Shown in pieces: positions 34,465 to 47,229 of a DNA stretch of 64,000 bases. The position numbers were made by a program, and so were the translations under genes. Origin of the DNA: Eublepharis macularius (Eukaryota > Chordata > Lepidosauria > Squamata > Eublepharidae); the NCBI RefSeq assembly GCF_028583425.1, contig NC_072791.1, forward strand, positions 15,829,868-15,893,867, given 5' to 3'. The notes below the pieces were generated by a model that saw nothing but the letters and a program-made list of their open reading frames with translations, was not told where the DNA came from and made no database searches. Position 1 is the stretch's first letter, and each line of letters starts with the position of its first letter.

Positions 34465-36357
34465 ATGTCGGGCAAGGCGCCTGCCATAGGCATCGACTTG
34501 GGCACCACGTACTCCTGCGTGGGGGTCTTCCAGCATGGGAAGGTGGAGATCATCGCCAACGACCAAGGCAACCGCACCACGCCCAGCTACGTGGCCTTCA
34601 CGGACACCGAGCGCCTCATCGGGGATGCAGCCAAGAACCAGGTGGCCATGAACCCCAACAACACCATCTTTGACGCCAAGCGCCTCATCGGCCGCAAATT
34701 CGACGACCCCACCGTCCAGTCGGACATGAAGCACTGGCCTTTCCGGGTGGTCAGCGAGGGGGGCAAACCCAAAGTGCAGGTGGAGTACAAGGGAGAGGTG
34801 AAGGACTTTTTCCCAGAGGAGATCTCCTCCATGGTCCTGACCAAGATGAAGGAGATTGCTGAAGCCTACCTGGGGCGCAAGGTGCAGAGCGCTGTCATCA
34901 CCGTGCCGGCTTACTTCAATGACTCCCAGCGCCAAGCCACCAAAGATGCAGGCACCATCACCGGGCTCAATGTCCTGCGCATCATCAACGAGCCCACAGC
35001 AGCAGCCATTGCCTACGGCTTGGATAAAAAGGGCAGCGGTGGTGGGGAGAAGAATGTGCTGATCTTTGACCTGGGTGGTGGCACTTTTGACGTCTCCATC
35101 TTGACCATTGAGGACGGCATCTTTGAGGTGAAGTCGACGGCTGGGGACACTCACCTGGGTGGTGAGGACTTTGACAACCGGATGGTGAGCCACTTTGTGG
35201 AGGAGTTCAAGCGCAAGCACAAGCGTGACATTGCTGGCAACAAGCGGGCTGTCCGGCGGCTCCGCACAGCCTGCGAGAGGGCCAAGCGCACCCTCAGCTC
35301 CTCCACCCAAGCCTCCATCGAGATCGACTCCTTGTTTGATGGGATTGACTTCTACACGTCTATCACCCGGGCCCGCTTTGAGGAGCTCAACGCCGACCTC
35401 TTCCGGGGCACTCTGGAGCCTGTGGAAAAGGCCTTGCGGGATGCCAAGCTAGACAAAGGGCAGATCAATGAGATTGTGCTGGTGGGAGGCTCCACTCGGA
35501 TCCCCAAGATCCAGAAGCTGCTGCAGGATTTTTTCAACGGCAAAGAGCTCAACAAGAGCATCAATCCTGATGAAGCTGTGGCCTATGGCGCAGCTGTGCA
35601 GGCTGCTATCCTGATGGGTGACAAGTCTGAGAATGTTCAAGATCTGCTGCTGCTTGATGTTGCCCCCTTGTCCCTGGGCATCGAGACAGCTGGTGGGGTG
35701 ATGACAGCTTTGATCAAGCGCAACACCACTATTCCCACCAAGCAGACACAGACCTTCACCACCTATTCAGACAACCAGAGCAGCGTCCTTGTGCAGGTGT
35801 ATGAGGGCGAGAGGGCCATGACCAAGGACAATAACCTGCTGGGCAAGTTTGACCTGACAGGGATCCCACCAGCTCCCCGTGGTGTCCCCCAGATCGAGGT
35901 CACATTTGACATAGATGCCAATGGGATCCTCAATGTCACAGCTGTGGATAAGAGCACTGGCAAAGAGAACAAGATTACCATTACAAATGACAAGGGCCGC
36001 CTCAGCAAAGATGACATCGACCGTATGGTGCAGGAAGCAGAGAGGTACAAGGCCGAAGATGAGGCCAATCGGGAGCGGGTGGTCGCCAAGAACGCCCTGG
36101 AATCTTACGCCTACAACGTAAAGCAGACAGTGGAAGACGAAAAGCTGAAAGGCAAGATTGGGGACCAGGACAAGCAGAGGGTCCTGGAGAAGTGCCAAGA
36201 GGTGATCAGCTGGCTGGATCGCAACCAGATGGCCGAGAAGGAAGAGTTTGAGCACAAGCAAAAGGAGTTGGAGAAGCTTTGCAACCCCATCATGACCAAA
36301 TTGTACCAGGGGGCTGGAGCAGCAGGTGGTGGGCCCACCATTGAAGAAGTGGACTAG
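34465..36357 (+). CDS. HSPA2: HSPA2, cytosolic Hsp70 chaperone (intronless)
   Basis: Start chosen at 34465 (aaccATGtcgggc, good Kozak context), giving 630 residues; the frame is open 20 codons further upstream, but that stretch is 5' UTR downstream of the TATA box. Hsp70 signatures are present: IDLGTTYS at residues 10-17, [11 protein letters not shown] near 201-211 and [13 protein letters not shown] at 338-350. The interdomain linker [13 protein letters not shown] and the C-terminal EEVD (627-630), which binds TPR co-chaperones, are also present. It hydrolyses ATP to fold client proteins with J-domain partners and exchange factors. The N terminus ([17 protein letters not shown]) and the site downstream of ZBTB1 fit HSPA2 rather than HSPA1 or HSPA8; chicken inducible HSP70 is the ortholog at this locus (established knowledge). 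The glycine-rich tail before EEVD is about nine residues shorter than in human HSPA2. The coding sequence is much more GC-rich than its flanks, as expected of an intronless CpG-island gene. Confidence 0.96.
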   Translation: MSGKAPAIGIDLGTTYSCVGVFQHGKVEIIANDQGNRTTPSYVAFTDTERLIGDAAKNQVAMNPNNTIFDAKRLIGRKFDDPTVQSDMKHWPFRVVSEGGKPKVQVEYKGEVKDFFPEEISSMVLTKMKEIAEAYLGRKVQSAVITVPAYFNDSQRQATKDAGTITGLNVLRIINEPTAAAIAYGLDKKGSGGGEKNVLIFDLGGGTFDVSILTIEDGIFEVKSTAGDTHLGGEDFDNRMVSHFVEEFKRKHKRDIAGNKRAVRRLRTACERAKRTLSSSTQASIEIDSLFDGIDFYTSITRARFEELNADLFRGTLEPVEKALRDAKLDKGQINEIVLVGGSTRIPKIQKLLQDFFNGKELNKSINPDEAVAYGAAVQAAILMGDKSENVQDLLLLDVAPLSLGIETAGGVMTALIKRNTTIPTKQTQTFTTYSDNQSSVLVQVYEGERAMTKDNNLLGKFDLTGIPPAPRGVPQIEVTFDIDANGILNVTAVDKSTGKENKITITNDKGRLSKDDIDRMVQEAERYKAEDEANRERVVAKNALESYAYNVKQTVEDEKLKGKIGDQDKQRVLEKCQEVISWLDRNQMAEKEEFEHKQKELEKLCNPIMTKLYQGAGAAGGGPTIEEVD

Positions 36358-36755
36358 ATTGCTTTGGACTGGACTGTGGGAGCAATTTCACCCTGCTCTT
36401 CTGTTACTGCCATTCAGTCAGTGCCATTACTGGAGGGGTTTTCCTGCGGGAGGGTGTGGGAGCAGGTCCTAATTTGCTCTCTGCTGTACCTGGGAATACA
36501 CAGCCAGCTAAGTTTGTTGCCGATAGCGTTTGTTTTACTATTCAGATGCCCATGCTATTCGGTAGATTTGTTTCTTATGTTCACTGTTCTTAAAAATGCA
36601 CTTGAGCATTACCATTGAAAGGGGGTGGAGGGAAGAAACATTTCAAGAGAGCATGGAAAATGTTATGCATACAAAATATCTTTAAAGTTTTTGGAAACTC
36701 TTGGTCTGGTTTATTTTGAAATTTTGGTAATAAAAGTTCCTTGAAGCAAAACAAA
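36358..36755 (+). other. HSPA2: HSPA2 3' UTR with poly(A) signal
   Basis: Unique sequence after the stop, with AATAAA at 36729-36734 about 370 bases downstream. Cleavage is expected within 10-30 bases of it. No repeat interrupts this stretch. Confidence 0.8.
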
Positions 36756-36759
36756 GCTC

Positions 36760-38350
36760 TCTTATTTCTAAAAATAAGTTTACTTTTAATGGGATAGAAG
36801 AGTAGAGATTATGGGTTTAGTGATGCTAAGAGCTGTGATAGAAAATGAGGCCAAGTGTTTGCACTTCCACTGTAGAAACTAATTGCCAGCATCTCTTGAA
36901 AATCCTGAAATGCTGGTCTTCTCAGGCAAAGCACCTCTGCTTATAGTCTACTTCAATAAGCTCTACCTGTTGGTAAAGATAGAATTCCTAAAATGGGAAA
37001 GTGGAGGGAATGGGGTTGAATTTTTCATATAGGTTTATTAAAGTTTCTTTTTTATGCCACTAACTGCTGTGACAACAGGCAGTAATTCATTTGCATCTTG
37101 TTCTTCAACAGGCAAAGCTTTTCCTGTGTTATGTTTCTATGCTCTGCCGATTTGCTTAAGAATTGCCTGTCCTGCAAATTTAAAGGCACAGGAGTAGAAA
37201 AGAATAAGAGTCCAGGAGCACCTATAAGACTAACAAAATTTGTGGTAGGGTAGGAGCTTTCGTGAGTCACAGCTCACTTCTTTAGAGTATCTGAAGGCAG
37301 GCGGGTTCTCAGAAAAAAGTGATCATACTCTTTTTACTAGCAAGTGGGATTGGGTTCTCCAGGTTTTTTTTAAAAAAAGTTAGTAGTACTAATTGTTTTG
37401 AACACTGTGGTTGGGCTTCCAAAATTAATACCATCACAACTCTCCCAAGCTGCAATTAGTTTTGCTGTGGGTGGGCAGAGGCAGATACAGCATTGAGGGA
37501 GGGGGGGGTCGGCTTGCCAACAGACCTGGAGAAAAATGCCCTGTCCTTTTAATGGACTGTGTACTCCCTCCATGCCATGAAAAGCAAGTTGTGGGATGCT
37601 TTAATCTCCAGATCTGTTGGCAACCCTGGAAGCTGCAGAATTATAACACAAGATCTGGGGCACTGATAAAAAACTTTCTTGTCACTCTTGGCAGGCTACC
37701 TGCAAGAAAAGGGTAGATAGGTTTTTACAGCTATAGGATTGCCAGCACTGCAGACTTGGAGAAAAAAAGTCCTGTCTCTTTAACACAGGCTAGTATGTGG
37801 GAAAGGGCAGCTCTTTTCTTGGCATGCAGGTAAATATTCTCTGGTGAGCAACACCCAATTAAGCATGGGAGAAACATCCTCTTTAAGATCTGTTGTGGGG
37901 GAAAGGACACAACAGAAAACAACTGAATTGAAGCATGAGATTGGTCTTATTCACAGCTGTTCCACATCATGTCTTGTTTGGACCTTACTTTAAATCTCCC
38001 AAGTCAACTAGCTTGAAAATGGGGGATTCAGGATTAAAATAGTGTTAAAAATGGCTGCTGTTGTCAACCACACTCAGATCCCAGTAGTTTTCTTTTGGAG
38101 TCTGCAACTAACTGGATTCTAAAAAGCAGAGGAGTTAAACAATTTCATGACTTCACATGGTGGCCTGCCTTTGTAATTAGTTAACTGTGTAATTAAACCA
38201 GTTCAGTAGCTGACACCAGCATAAAAACAGTTGGGTGGTGCAGATGTCAGCACTCTGATTTGATATCTTTATCTGGCTAAGCAAATGGAGCCTGGTCGGC
38301 ACAAGCAAACCCAAACAATGTGTTATGAAAATACCTTCCCGTGTGATTTC
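36760..38350. repeat. Repeat-bearing intergenic sequence
   Basis: Minus-strand relative of the 22701 repeat at 37201-37290; two hAT-like MITE copies at 37511-37627 (GCCAACAGACCTGGAG to CTGTTGGCAACCCTGG) and 37734-37892. Confidence 0.6.
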
Positions 38351-40990
38351 AGTTTAATTATGAGGGAGCAGCTTGATGATATGCACACCCAGAATTCTTG
38401 GAAAATAAGTTTCTGAAAATTGCTTACTATGCCCATCAAAGCATTCTGGTTCTTGCGTACACTTACGGACCAGTCCCTTAGGCATGTATGCTTGAGGCTT
38501 AAAGTTCCACTGATTTCCTTTGGGCTTACTCTCCTGATAAAAGTGAATTGGGGAGCAGTCTTCCCAGCAGCTCGTTGTGCTTTGTTTTGAACTGATCTGC
38601 CTCATCATTGCACAGGAGTATATTTGCTGATCATATCTGAACCGTTTTTGTGTGAGAGGGTACAAGTAACTGAAATGGTCATGAGGTTGGGATGTTCCAA
38701 CTGTGGACAATCTTTTAGAGGGGACGGGAAGCAAAGCGAAAAGGAGAGTGGATTTTACGGCTAGGTGTGGTATGCTAACTTGCTTTTTTGATTCTGACCC
38801 CTTAATTGGAAAACTTCCTTCCCTGCAGAAGTTCAGGATCTTTTTGTTGTGGTAGAGAGCACATTCCATTCTGCAGCCTATTATTCCACCTGTCTTTTGA
38901 ACTGTGCTTTGCTTTAGTGATGACTGCAAGATCTGAGCACCCAAAAAGAAATATTGAAAGGGGCTGATGCCCATAAAGTATGGATATCATCCCTGAGCTA
39001 TTACTTCACTTCTCTGGGCTTGGAGGATTTGTCTTTCACCCACAGCCAGTTTGTAATATATTATTGGTAGGCCTGCTTTCACAAGCACAGCACGATACTC
39101 AATAGAAAGGAACTCCAGAAACTGTAGCAAAGCAAGAGGATGGTGCAGCTTGGAGCGCTTGGACTTATTTGCTTGGAAGTAAATCCTACAGATTCCAAAG
39201 GGACTGACTTCCTGGTAAACATGCATGGGATCATAGCCTTATATAATCACTGACTGAGTCTGAATCCCCATGTACCTATTCCAAAGTTGGCCTGCTTTGT
39301 GGGAGTCGTTTAAGAAGGGCCTTACTTAGTAAACGTGTTTTCTGAGAGTGTGATTGGACTTGTAGCAATGTGGATGGGGGTTAGTAGCTAAAAAGAAAGA
39401 ATACAATGACATTGAATTGACCACTTTCTAAAGGCTGTTGCTTTAAACAAAGATTTCCCTTGAAAAGAGCCTGGCCTCTGGCCTCCGTGAGTGATTTAAG
39501 ATTAATGTGGCAATGAGTACTGGAGATTGGAATGAGTGTTGACAGAAGGAATCAAGATGCAGATTGTGAACAAATAGGCCAAGAGTCGATCTCCACACTT
39601 CATGTCTTAACTTGATCAGTGCTTCTTCCCCTTGCTTATATCACAAATACGATTTAAATGTACCTGCAGAATTTTTTTCCTATTGCCTTTATACCTTTTA
39701 AATAATAGTAATAATAATAACTGCGCTTATATACCACTCTTCTAGACAGATTAGTGTCCCACCTAGAGCAGTGAACAAGTTATCCCCGCAATACAGCTGG
39801 GGAGCTGGAGCTGAGAGGAATGGCTCACCCAAGGCCACCATCGAACCAGTTAGAGGTATGGCTGTAGTCTAGTTCATAACTACTAGCTAAGCTCCTCTGA
39901 TGGAAGTATGAGCAAGTATTAAAGCACATGTACCAAATATTTTTCAGTTCCTTTCTTCTTGGAGGGCTACTGGATGCAAAAGAGAACAGGTTCCTATATC
40001 CTTAAAGGTGTGTGTGTGGGGGGGGGGGTGTCCTGCAGGGCTGGAAAAAGCTGCACTTGTCAAAATTCTCTCCTGCTATAAAACGTAGGGTTCTGCCTGG
40101 CTTTGCATCTGGTGACCTTAAGCAAGATGGTGGAAAGGAAGGAAAGCCTAAAAGTGTGATTGTATAGCACAACCTGTAGATTACTCCCCATTTCTCCCCC
40201 CCACCACCACAAACGTCCATGATCCTCTACTTGTTGAATCTTTGAAGGTCACAAAAGAGACTTGGGAGAATCCTGAATTTTAAGCCCAACAAGATGTATA
40301 GTCTATTTGGTGGACATTTTAGAAATTTTCTTGAGTCTTTCACTACACATCTGCAGGTGGCTTCAGTCAATTCAGATCACCAAAAGATCTCAGCCTAGTT
40401 AGGTTGTGGTAGCAGAATTTCCTGCGTTGTTTCCCAAGCTGGGCTGAGGTCTTTAAACAGTTAGAAAAGGGACAAAATTGGGTGGGGACCAGTTCAAATC
40501 CTCACTAGATTCTGCCAACCACATGGGCCTGTCTTGCTTGATACACAGTGCTAGCCTTGGGTTTGCCAAATTGTGTTCATGCTTTAAGGCCTATCGTGAA
40601 AAGAAAATCTTTAATGTGTGAAGTGGCCCTATAGAGTGGCAGTAATGGTGTGAAATGGAATGGCTCTTACTTCTACTCTGCTCTTCCCAGTATATCAATT
40701 TGGAATATTCTTACAAGAACCTAAAAATTCTGGTGTTTGGGCAGAACAGTCCTGGGATGGATGGAGGGGAGGGGGCAGGAAAAATTCCAGCCTTGATACG
40801 TTCCTCTTTTTCTGCCGGCCAGGCCCTCATGAAAATAATTTGGAGGAACATGCGCAGCAGCAATCCCAAGCATTATCTGTTGTCCCTCACTTTAAAAGAG
40901 TTTTTGAGAGAGAAAATGCTGAGCCATTTCCCTTTGGCAAAGTGATGCTTCCAGAGGGAAGCAGTCTGTGAGGGAAGGAAGCCCCCTCCC
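38350..40990. other. Intergenic stretch without recognised gene
   Basis: Contains the longest unexplained open frame (38354-38974, minus, 206 codons), which shows no domain or splice context. A degraded tRNA SINE (-) lies at 39705-39900 and a G-run at 40017-40028. Confidence 0.4.
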
Positions 40991-41029
40991 CTCAGCTACT
41001 TTCACCACAAAAGGGTTCAGGGCAGCAGC

Positions 41030-41445
41030 CGATTCTCCGTTTTATCCTCATAGCTATCCTGTGAGGTGGGTTAGGCTGAGAGAAGATCATCCAACGAGCG
41101 TCCATGACAGAGCGGGGATTAAAACCTGAGTCTCCTAGATCCTGTCTCACACTCAAACCACTGCACCACACTGGCCAATCTGCCCCATGCAAAAAGCATG
41201 CAACAGCCGCAAAGGCCAGGGTGGTGTAGTGGTTACAGTGTCACACAAGCATCTGGGAGACCAGTTCAAATCCTCACTCCTGCCATGGAGGCTTGCTGAA
41301 CGACCTTGGGCCAGTGACACACTCTCAACCCGACTTACCTCACAGGTTTGTTGTGAGGATAAGATAGAGGAGAGAAGATTGATGTAAGCCACTTTGGGTC
41401 CCCACTGGGGAGAAAAGCGCAGTATAAATGACATAAACAATCCCC
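41030..41445. mobile_element. Inverted pair of tRNA-derived SINEs
   Basis: Minus copy at 41030-41180 and plus copy at 41215-41445, head to head with about 35 bp between. The plus copy has the CAGTTCAAATCCTCACTCC B box and an AAATGACATAAAC tail. Confidence 0.85.
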
Positions 41446-41697
41446 TCAGCTCCCCTTGTTAGAGGCGCTACAGGTACTTCATAGAATAAGCCCTCCCACT
41501 TTCTCCCTATAATTATCCAACACAATCTCCCACTTCTGTTTGGCTTGATAACTGAAGGGAAGATCCATGTTAAAAAATGGTACACCTTTATCAGTTGCTC
41601 ACCTGGGCAGCAATAACATGAAGTTCTGGCCTCTGTGCCCCTACTGGGCAGTCATGTGGTTGACCACTGTGGGAAATGGGATCTGATCTAACAGGAC

Positions 41698-41765
41698 ACT
41701 GTAGCCAGTGATACTACTACTACTACTACTACTACTATTCTACTAATAGTAGTAGTACTACTACT
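41698..41765. repeat. Inverted (ACT)n/(AGT)n microsatellite
   Basis: ACT units flip to AGT and back to ACT within about 65 bp, giving a small trinucleotide palindrome next to a SINE tail. Confidence 0.9.
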
Positions 41766-41960
41766 CCTATTTGATTTATATACCACCCTTCAGGACAACT
41801 TAACGCCCACTCAGAGTGGTTTACAAAGTATGTTATTATTATCCCCACAACAACCACCCTATGAGGTAAGTGGGGCTGAGAGAGCTCTGAGAGAGCTGTG
41901 ACTGACCCAAGGTCACCCAGCTGGCTTCAAGCAAAGGAGTGGGGAATCCAGAGAGCTGAT
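41766..41960 (-). mobile_element. tRNA-derived SINE
   Basis: TTGATTTATATACCACCC tail and GAGAGCTCTGAGAGAGCTG segment; the tRNA head is cut short near 41955. Confidence 0.85.
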
Positions 41961-42594
41961 ACCATTCTCCCCTCTCCAAAAGATTTCGGACCAGATCCGG
42001 AAGGATGAGTGTATATTTGCATCTGAGACAACACATAGTAAAGCCCTCATGTGGAGTTTTTTGGTCCATATATGAGAATTTGCCCACATCTGGCGACACT
42101 GCTGTCAACTCAGATCTGAGCAGTGCACGTTGGGAAATAAGCTTTGCTATTTTCGGTGCAGCGTGCTTCCGAGGAAGTGGGCTGAGGATAGTGGCCAGCG
42201 TGAGAGGAGACAAGAGAAATGCTTAATGCTAAGAATTTGAGGGTGACACGCCTAGAATGGAATGAGAACAGATGAAGTTATGCTGCTGGCCATTTCCGAG
42301 CATTATCTTAAAAGGAGGTTTCTGTGTGCTTGCAAGACAGCACAAAGACCTCAGGCCCATCTTTAGCCCTTGTTTTTTCAAGAGCAGGAAATTGGATTTC
42401 AGTTGCCACAAACCTTTCATCGTTGAGCCAAGTCCGTCACACAATTCCTTTAGGAGAGCAATAAAACATCTCCGAGAAAATGATGCTAAGTACGCACAAG
42501 AGAACGTCTACCATTCCTACACTTCCACATTTCTGGCAAAACTCAGAATCTTTCTGACACTTAATAAGAGAAATGACAAATGCATTAAGTGATA

Positions 42595-43000
42595 GGAATT
42601 TTATTTATTTATTCATTCATTCATTCATTCATTTATTTATTTATATTCCGCCTTTCTCACTGAGACTCAAGGTGGATTACATAGTGTGAGATCAGTACAA
42701 TCAGTGGCAAGGACAAGGGCAGGCATTTCCATACAGTGTCAAGAACATTTCCATAAATGATGTCATGGGGTAAATGAATACAAGTTTACAAAGACATAGC
42801 ATTTGCAAAGATCCAATACAGGGTTGAAGGATTGCTGAAACAGAACGTAAGCAATTCTAGGACTGACATTAAACAACATGAAGCACAGGTAGTGTATAGG
42901 AGTACGTATTTAAAGCAACAGATAATACGTAAGGCAACATAATGGTGAAGTCTGTGGTTCCTAACTCATTAGCGAAACGTCTGGAATCCCTTTCCTACAA
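42595..43000 (-). mobile_element. L2-like LINE 3' end
   Basis: Starts after a (TTCA)n tract at 42610-42640 with ATATTCCGCCTTTCTCACTG, then AAGGTGGATTACATAGTGTG. Minus orientation. Confidence 0.75.
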
Positions 43001-43429
43001 TACTGCCCTCTTAGTTGAGAAAAAGGCCTTTTGGGAATAATAATGGGAATAATATTCCCCTTTATACAACTATATTTGCTACTGAGGACATCATTTAAAA
43101 TATTTAAAATATTTATATCCTGCCTTATTGCTTTGGAGTCAAGGTAGCTAATCATGAAGAATTATTTGCTATCCAATATGTACAGCCACATTAACCGTAT
43201 GGCTATGTTGCATAATTGCAGGGACTCTTAATAGAGTGAAAAAGGCCACTGAGGAATTGTAGATTTGAGAAAGAGAGAGAGAACTTTTTCACCACCTACA
43301 TATTCTTTTTATAACTTGCATCTCTTTTAATAGCTTTTTCAAAAATAAACTGACACGTGTTCCTGTATCTCTCCTTCAGTCAGGCCGCACCGCTAAGCTT
43401 ATGAAATGAAATTCTTCTTCTAAAATTAA

Positions 43430-43680
43430 GAATTTAATAACAACAACAACATTCAGTTTATATACCGCCCTTCAGGACAACTTAATGCCCACTCAGAGTG
43501 GTTCACAAAGTATGTTGTTGTTGTTGTTGTTGTTGTTATTATCCCTGTGAGGTGGGTGGGGCTGAGAGAGCTGTGACTGACCCAAGGTCACCCAGCTGGC
43601 TTCAAATGGAGGAGTGGGCAATCCAACTCGCTTCTCCAGATTAGAGTCCTGCGCTCTTAACCACTACACCAAACTGAGCA
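43430..43680 (-). mobile_element. tRNA-derived SINE with internal (GTT)n
   Basis: AGTTTATATACCGCCCTTC tail through CACTACACCAAACTGAG head; eight GTT units expand at 43513-43537. Confidence 0.85.
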
Positions 43681-43689
43681 ATGGACTAA

Positions 43690-44530
43690 AATAAATTTTA
43701 CTTAAGTAACAAATTGGAAGCATTAGGCTGCCTACAGCCATTTATTTTCACTTAATCTCACTAAGTTCCCCTCCATACTGCAGCATCTGTCTAGCGTGGC
43801 TTTTCTCCATACAGGTCCCACGATCTTCCAGCCTAACATTTTGGGTATCCAAAGAGGATTCCCGTCTCCTCTTTTCAACAGTGGAAAAACTGGCTGGATC
43901 TGACCCATTTAAAAAGCCTGTATGCCATTCAGCTGTGCGGAGGGTACTCCTCCAATGCATCTGCTCAAGTGGCGGCACACTGCGGTCTAGTGTTTGAACC
44001 ACATGCCGGTAAGCAGGCAGATGTCCGGTGTTCAATGCCTCTGATTCTTTCCAAATCTAGGATTTTATTTCCCCCTCCGGTCAGTGGGCTTACTAGTACA
44101 GCAGAACCCTATTAACTTTACATTTTGCTAGACTGCAATTAGCAAAATATGAACAGAACTCCGAGATTACGAGCGCTTCGTAGATGCAGTTGTCGAGCGG
44201 CAGGTGATGTTTCAGTTTTGCCCAGTGGGCACCTGCAAGTTAGGCAAATGCTGGCACAATGGAGTCATAATTTGTTTTCTCTTTGATGTTCTTTTTGAAA
44301 CCAACACATGAAAAGGACTACAGAACACCTGGGAATTAAAGGGTGCGATCACAGAGGAATATTGTTTGCAATTAATCCGGGCCTTGGAGCAATTCTCCTT
44401 CATTTCAAAGGGGCCTATGCAATTTGCAAGCAGCAAATGGGTACATCTCTTGAGGCAAAGAGAAACGTTTATGAATTCTTCATGGTGGGTTTTTGAGAAT
44501 AGTGAATTTTGAGGGGGATGAGGATTGAAG
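43690..44530. other. Intergenic stretch; 95-codon open frame of unknown origin
   Basis: Minus frame 44035-43748 (FLNGSDPASFSTVEKRRR, LEDRGTCMEKSHARQM) is not in any repeat I recognise; composition is protein-like, but no splice sites or homolog could be shown. Confidence 0.3.
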
Positions 44531-44539
44531 CCATTGTGG

Positions 44540-44720
44540 TAGGGTTGCCAGTCTCCAGGTGAGGCCTGGAGATCACCTGGCATTGCAACTGATTTCCAGA
44601 CTACAGAGATCAGTTCTCTTGGAGAAAAAGACTGCTTTTGAGGGTGGACTCTGTGGCATTATACCTCGTTGAGCTCCCTCCCCGTGCTCCATCCCTGTCA
44701 ACCTGGAGTTGGCAACCCTA
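44540..44720. mobile_element. Non-autonomous hAT (TAGGGTTGCCA family)
   Basis: TAGGGTTGCCAGTCTCCAGG to GAGTTGGCAACCCTA, complete termini; the 8-bp flanks do not match clearly. Confidence 0.8.
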
Positions 44721-45045
44721 GGTATGGTAGATAAAATGTTGGATTTGGCCCAGGGAGAAACATATTTCTTTTATGTCATCCTTCCTCTGAGGTTCCAGTC
44801 CTTCCTCATGTCCAAACAAAGCATACAGGTTCAGTTTTTAAACAAATCACGGGTCCAAACACAGAATTTCAGGCACATTTTGTTTGAAGGTGAAATTTAC
44901 AGAAGAAAAATGGAGACAGACAGATTCCATCTATTTGGGGAAGCATGACACAGGGAATGGGAGCAACTGCCAATACATTGCATTGATTAGGGAATAGAGC
45001 CAAAATGTCACAGGCTGGGCGAATTGACTTATTTTAATAGACAGG

Positions 45046-45217
45046 TAAAAGGTAAAGGTAGTCCCCTGTTCAAGCACCGAGTCATTACTGACCCATGGGG
45101 GGATGTCGCATCACAACGTTTTCTTGGCAGACTTTTTACGGGGTGGTTTGCCACTGCCTTCCCCAGTCATCTACACTTTACTCCCAGGAAACTGGGTACT
45201 CATTTTACCGACCTCGT
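45046..45217. mobile_element. SINE of the AAAGGTAGTCCCCTG family
   Basis: GGTAAAGGTAGTCCCCTGTT, CTGACCCATGGGGGGATG, ACGGGGTGGTTTGCCACTGC and CTGGGTACTCATTTTACCGA are hallmarks of a squamate SINE; the tRNA-like end is missing. Confidence 0.7.
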
Positions 45218-45219
45218 AG

Positions 45220-46080
45220 GGAACAATAAAAAAAAATCTTTTTTTTCTTTTGCAGGTTTCACTTTCACTGTCTTGAATGTGGTTGGAAACCTGTGGACAG
45301 AGACTTGCACATGGGAACCTGGGAGTCCCAGCTGCTGAGCAATGTGTTCTCTCTGTGGTTCTTAGCAAATTCGTTGTGCTTCACTGTGAACTCAGCAAAA
45401 CGGGATTTTAAAAACAAAATATCAACGAGAATTCTAAATACCCCATGCACTATATACACCGTAAATGGTGACGACTCTGGAACGGCACTGAAGCAAATCC
45501 CAAGCTAGGGATACAGAGCCAAGCCACTCATACGCACAGGATGAATTTTAATAACGATTCCTTGTGGCACTTTATTAATGTTGTTTACTAGAATGACCAC
45601 AAAGCAAATTCCCAGCAACATCAAAATAGCTGGCACCACCTGAAATTAAAAAAAAAATTAAAATCAGCAAAGAAGCAGATTGAAAAGCTTTCATTAGTGC
45701 AAGCCGCTGGGGTTTCATATGTCCTATACAGAAGCTTTCTTCTCTAAATTGCACCAGGCACTAATTGAACACTCCAGCTTTCCTGCTGTGAGGTCCAGCG
45801 AATGTTGCTCCCAGCCACCAACTTCAGCCCCGAGAATTCTACCGACCGGTGGCTGCGGCTTTGATGTTGCAGAAGTTAGTCTTCCTTGTTGCTTGACATT
45901 CTATAACCAAACCTGTTAAAGCCGCTTCACACATGGTGATTTGTAAGGTGTGTGCCCCCAGGCTGATAAATGCTTTTGACTGAAAACGCAGCAGTGGGAA
46001 CAGTGGCCTCCATGTTGCTGCTATGGAACAGTGATGGTGGAAGGGATTGATGTGCAGAGCGGGTGGGGAAAGCGACACAC
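45220..46080. other. Intergenic stretch without recognised gene
   Basis: Unassigned; no exon-like open frame. Confidence 0.4.
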
Positions 46081-46084
46081 TGAA

Positions 46085-46440
46085 GGGCAGTATTGTGTAC
46101 TGGTTAGAACGTCAGACTAGGATCTCCTGCCTGGGTGACTCTGGCAGTTCGCCTCCCGACCTGTACCGTGTGGTTGATTACAGTTGCTGCATTTTAAGCT
46201 CATTAGACCCCATGTTGTGACTTTAATTGTGTTTTAATTGTGCTTTGATGGTATTTATTGTGTATTGTTTGTTCTGGTTGTATCCCGCCCTGAGCCCGCT
46301 TGAGAGGAGGACGGGCTAAATATTCAATATAATAAATAAATAAAAATAAAATAAAATCCCCACTCTGTCATGGAAGCTGGTTGGGTGAGAATAAAAGGAG
46401 GAGAGGAATGGCGTAAGCCACTTTGTCCCCGTTGTCTTCC
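46085..46440 (+). mobile_element. tRNA SINE interrupted by an L2-like tail
   Basis: SINE left part 46085-46160, right part from about 46355 (TCCCCACTCTGTCATGGAAG). Between them is an L2-like 3' end ending in ATAATAAATAAATAAAAATAAA. Confidence 0.7.
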
Positions 46441-46539
46441 CACTGCTTCTCCCCTGTACTCCCCCAGCCAGTCAGCATGGAGACTGTAAAAACAGTGGGA
46501 GCCCACAAATGGGGGAAATGCTGGAAAAGCCTATATCCA

Positions 46540-47215
46540 AAAATGTATATAAATATTTATAAATAGATTTCAGGTAAAGTGCAAAGTGTAAAAGTGCTAT
46601 GCCCTAATATAAACGCAGTATTATAAACACAGTCTTATAAATAATTTCAGAGAATCCACATATATAAATAGATATACAAAAATGTCTATATACAAGAATA
46701 TTATAAAAAGGTAAAGGCAACGGCCTGAAAGTCCGGAAAGTCAAGTAGACATAAGTCCAGCGGCACAACTCAGAGTGATGCCTGTTCTCTTATCTTCCCA
46801 AGGCGTGTAGACGAGATGATACTCCTGAAGATTACATGAAGGTATCCAGCAGGTAAGTATATGTAGATACAATTCGAACTTGTCTTTCTGTATTCTCTTT
46901 ATAGGTGAATCCAAGTCGAACTGGAATTGATGTAGACCCAACAAGAAACCGGTTATAGAAAACTTGTTTCATAAGGAAAACTTCATCAGGGGTCATACAA
47001 CTGTTCCACCTCAAATCAACACACTTGAACTCTCCTGAGTGTCTGCTGCGGCGCAGTCGGAATCTCGGCCGTGTGCGCAAACAAGGGGTTCCCAGTCTGC
47101 TATGTTTGCCGGGAAATGGTACGCTGGCCTTTGAGTGTATGTATTGCAAGGAACAGCTAAACTTACCAGGTTTGCAGCTGTATAATGCATAAATGGTCAT
47201 TAGTGCCTGATAGGG
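46540..47215 (-). mobile_element. Unclassified retroelement-like repeat with hammerhead-like fold
   Basis: Read on the minus strand: 46994-46935 carries GACCC-CTGATGA...GAAA-CAAG...CTTG-TT-GGGTC, then several hundred bases with TTATATATG/TTTATAAATATT repeats. Hammerhead motifs of this kind are known in Penelope-like elements and retrozymes; no coding part is seen, so the class stays open. Confidence 0.45.
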
Positions 47216-47229
47216 ACGTCAGGAATTCA

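Noticed and set aside
34336-35310. 324-codon open frame antisense to HSPA2
   Set aside because: Long antisense frames are a known by-product of codon use in Hsp70 genes; no independent support.
38354-38974. 206-codon minus-strand frame
   Set aside because: No domain, repeat family or splice context; a frame of this length is within chance for 64 kb in six frames.
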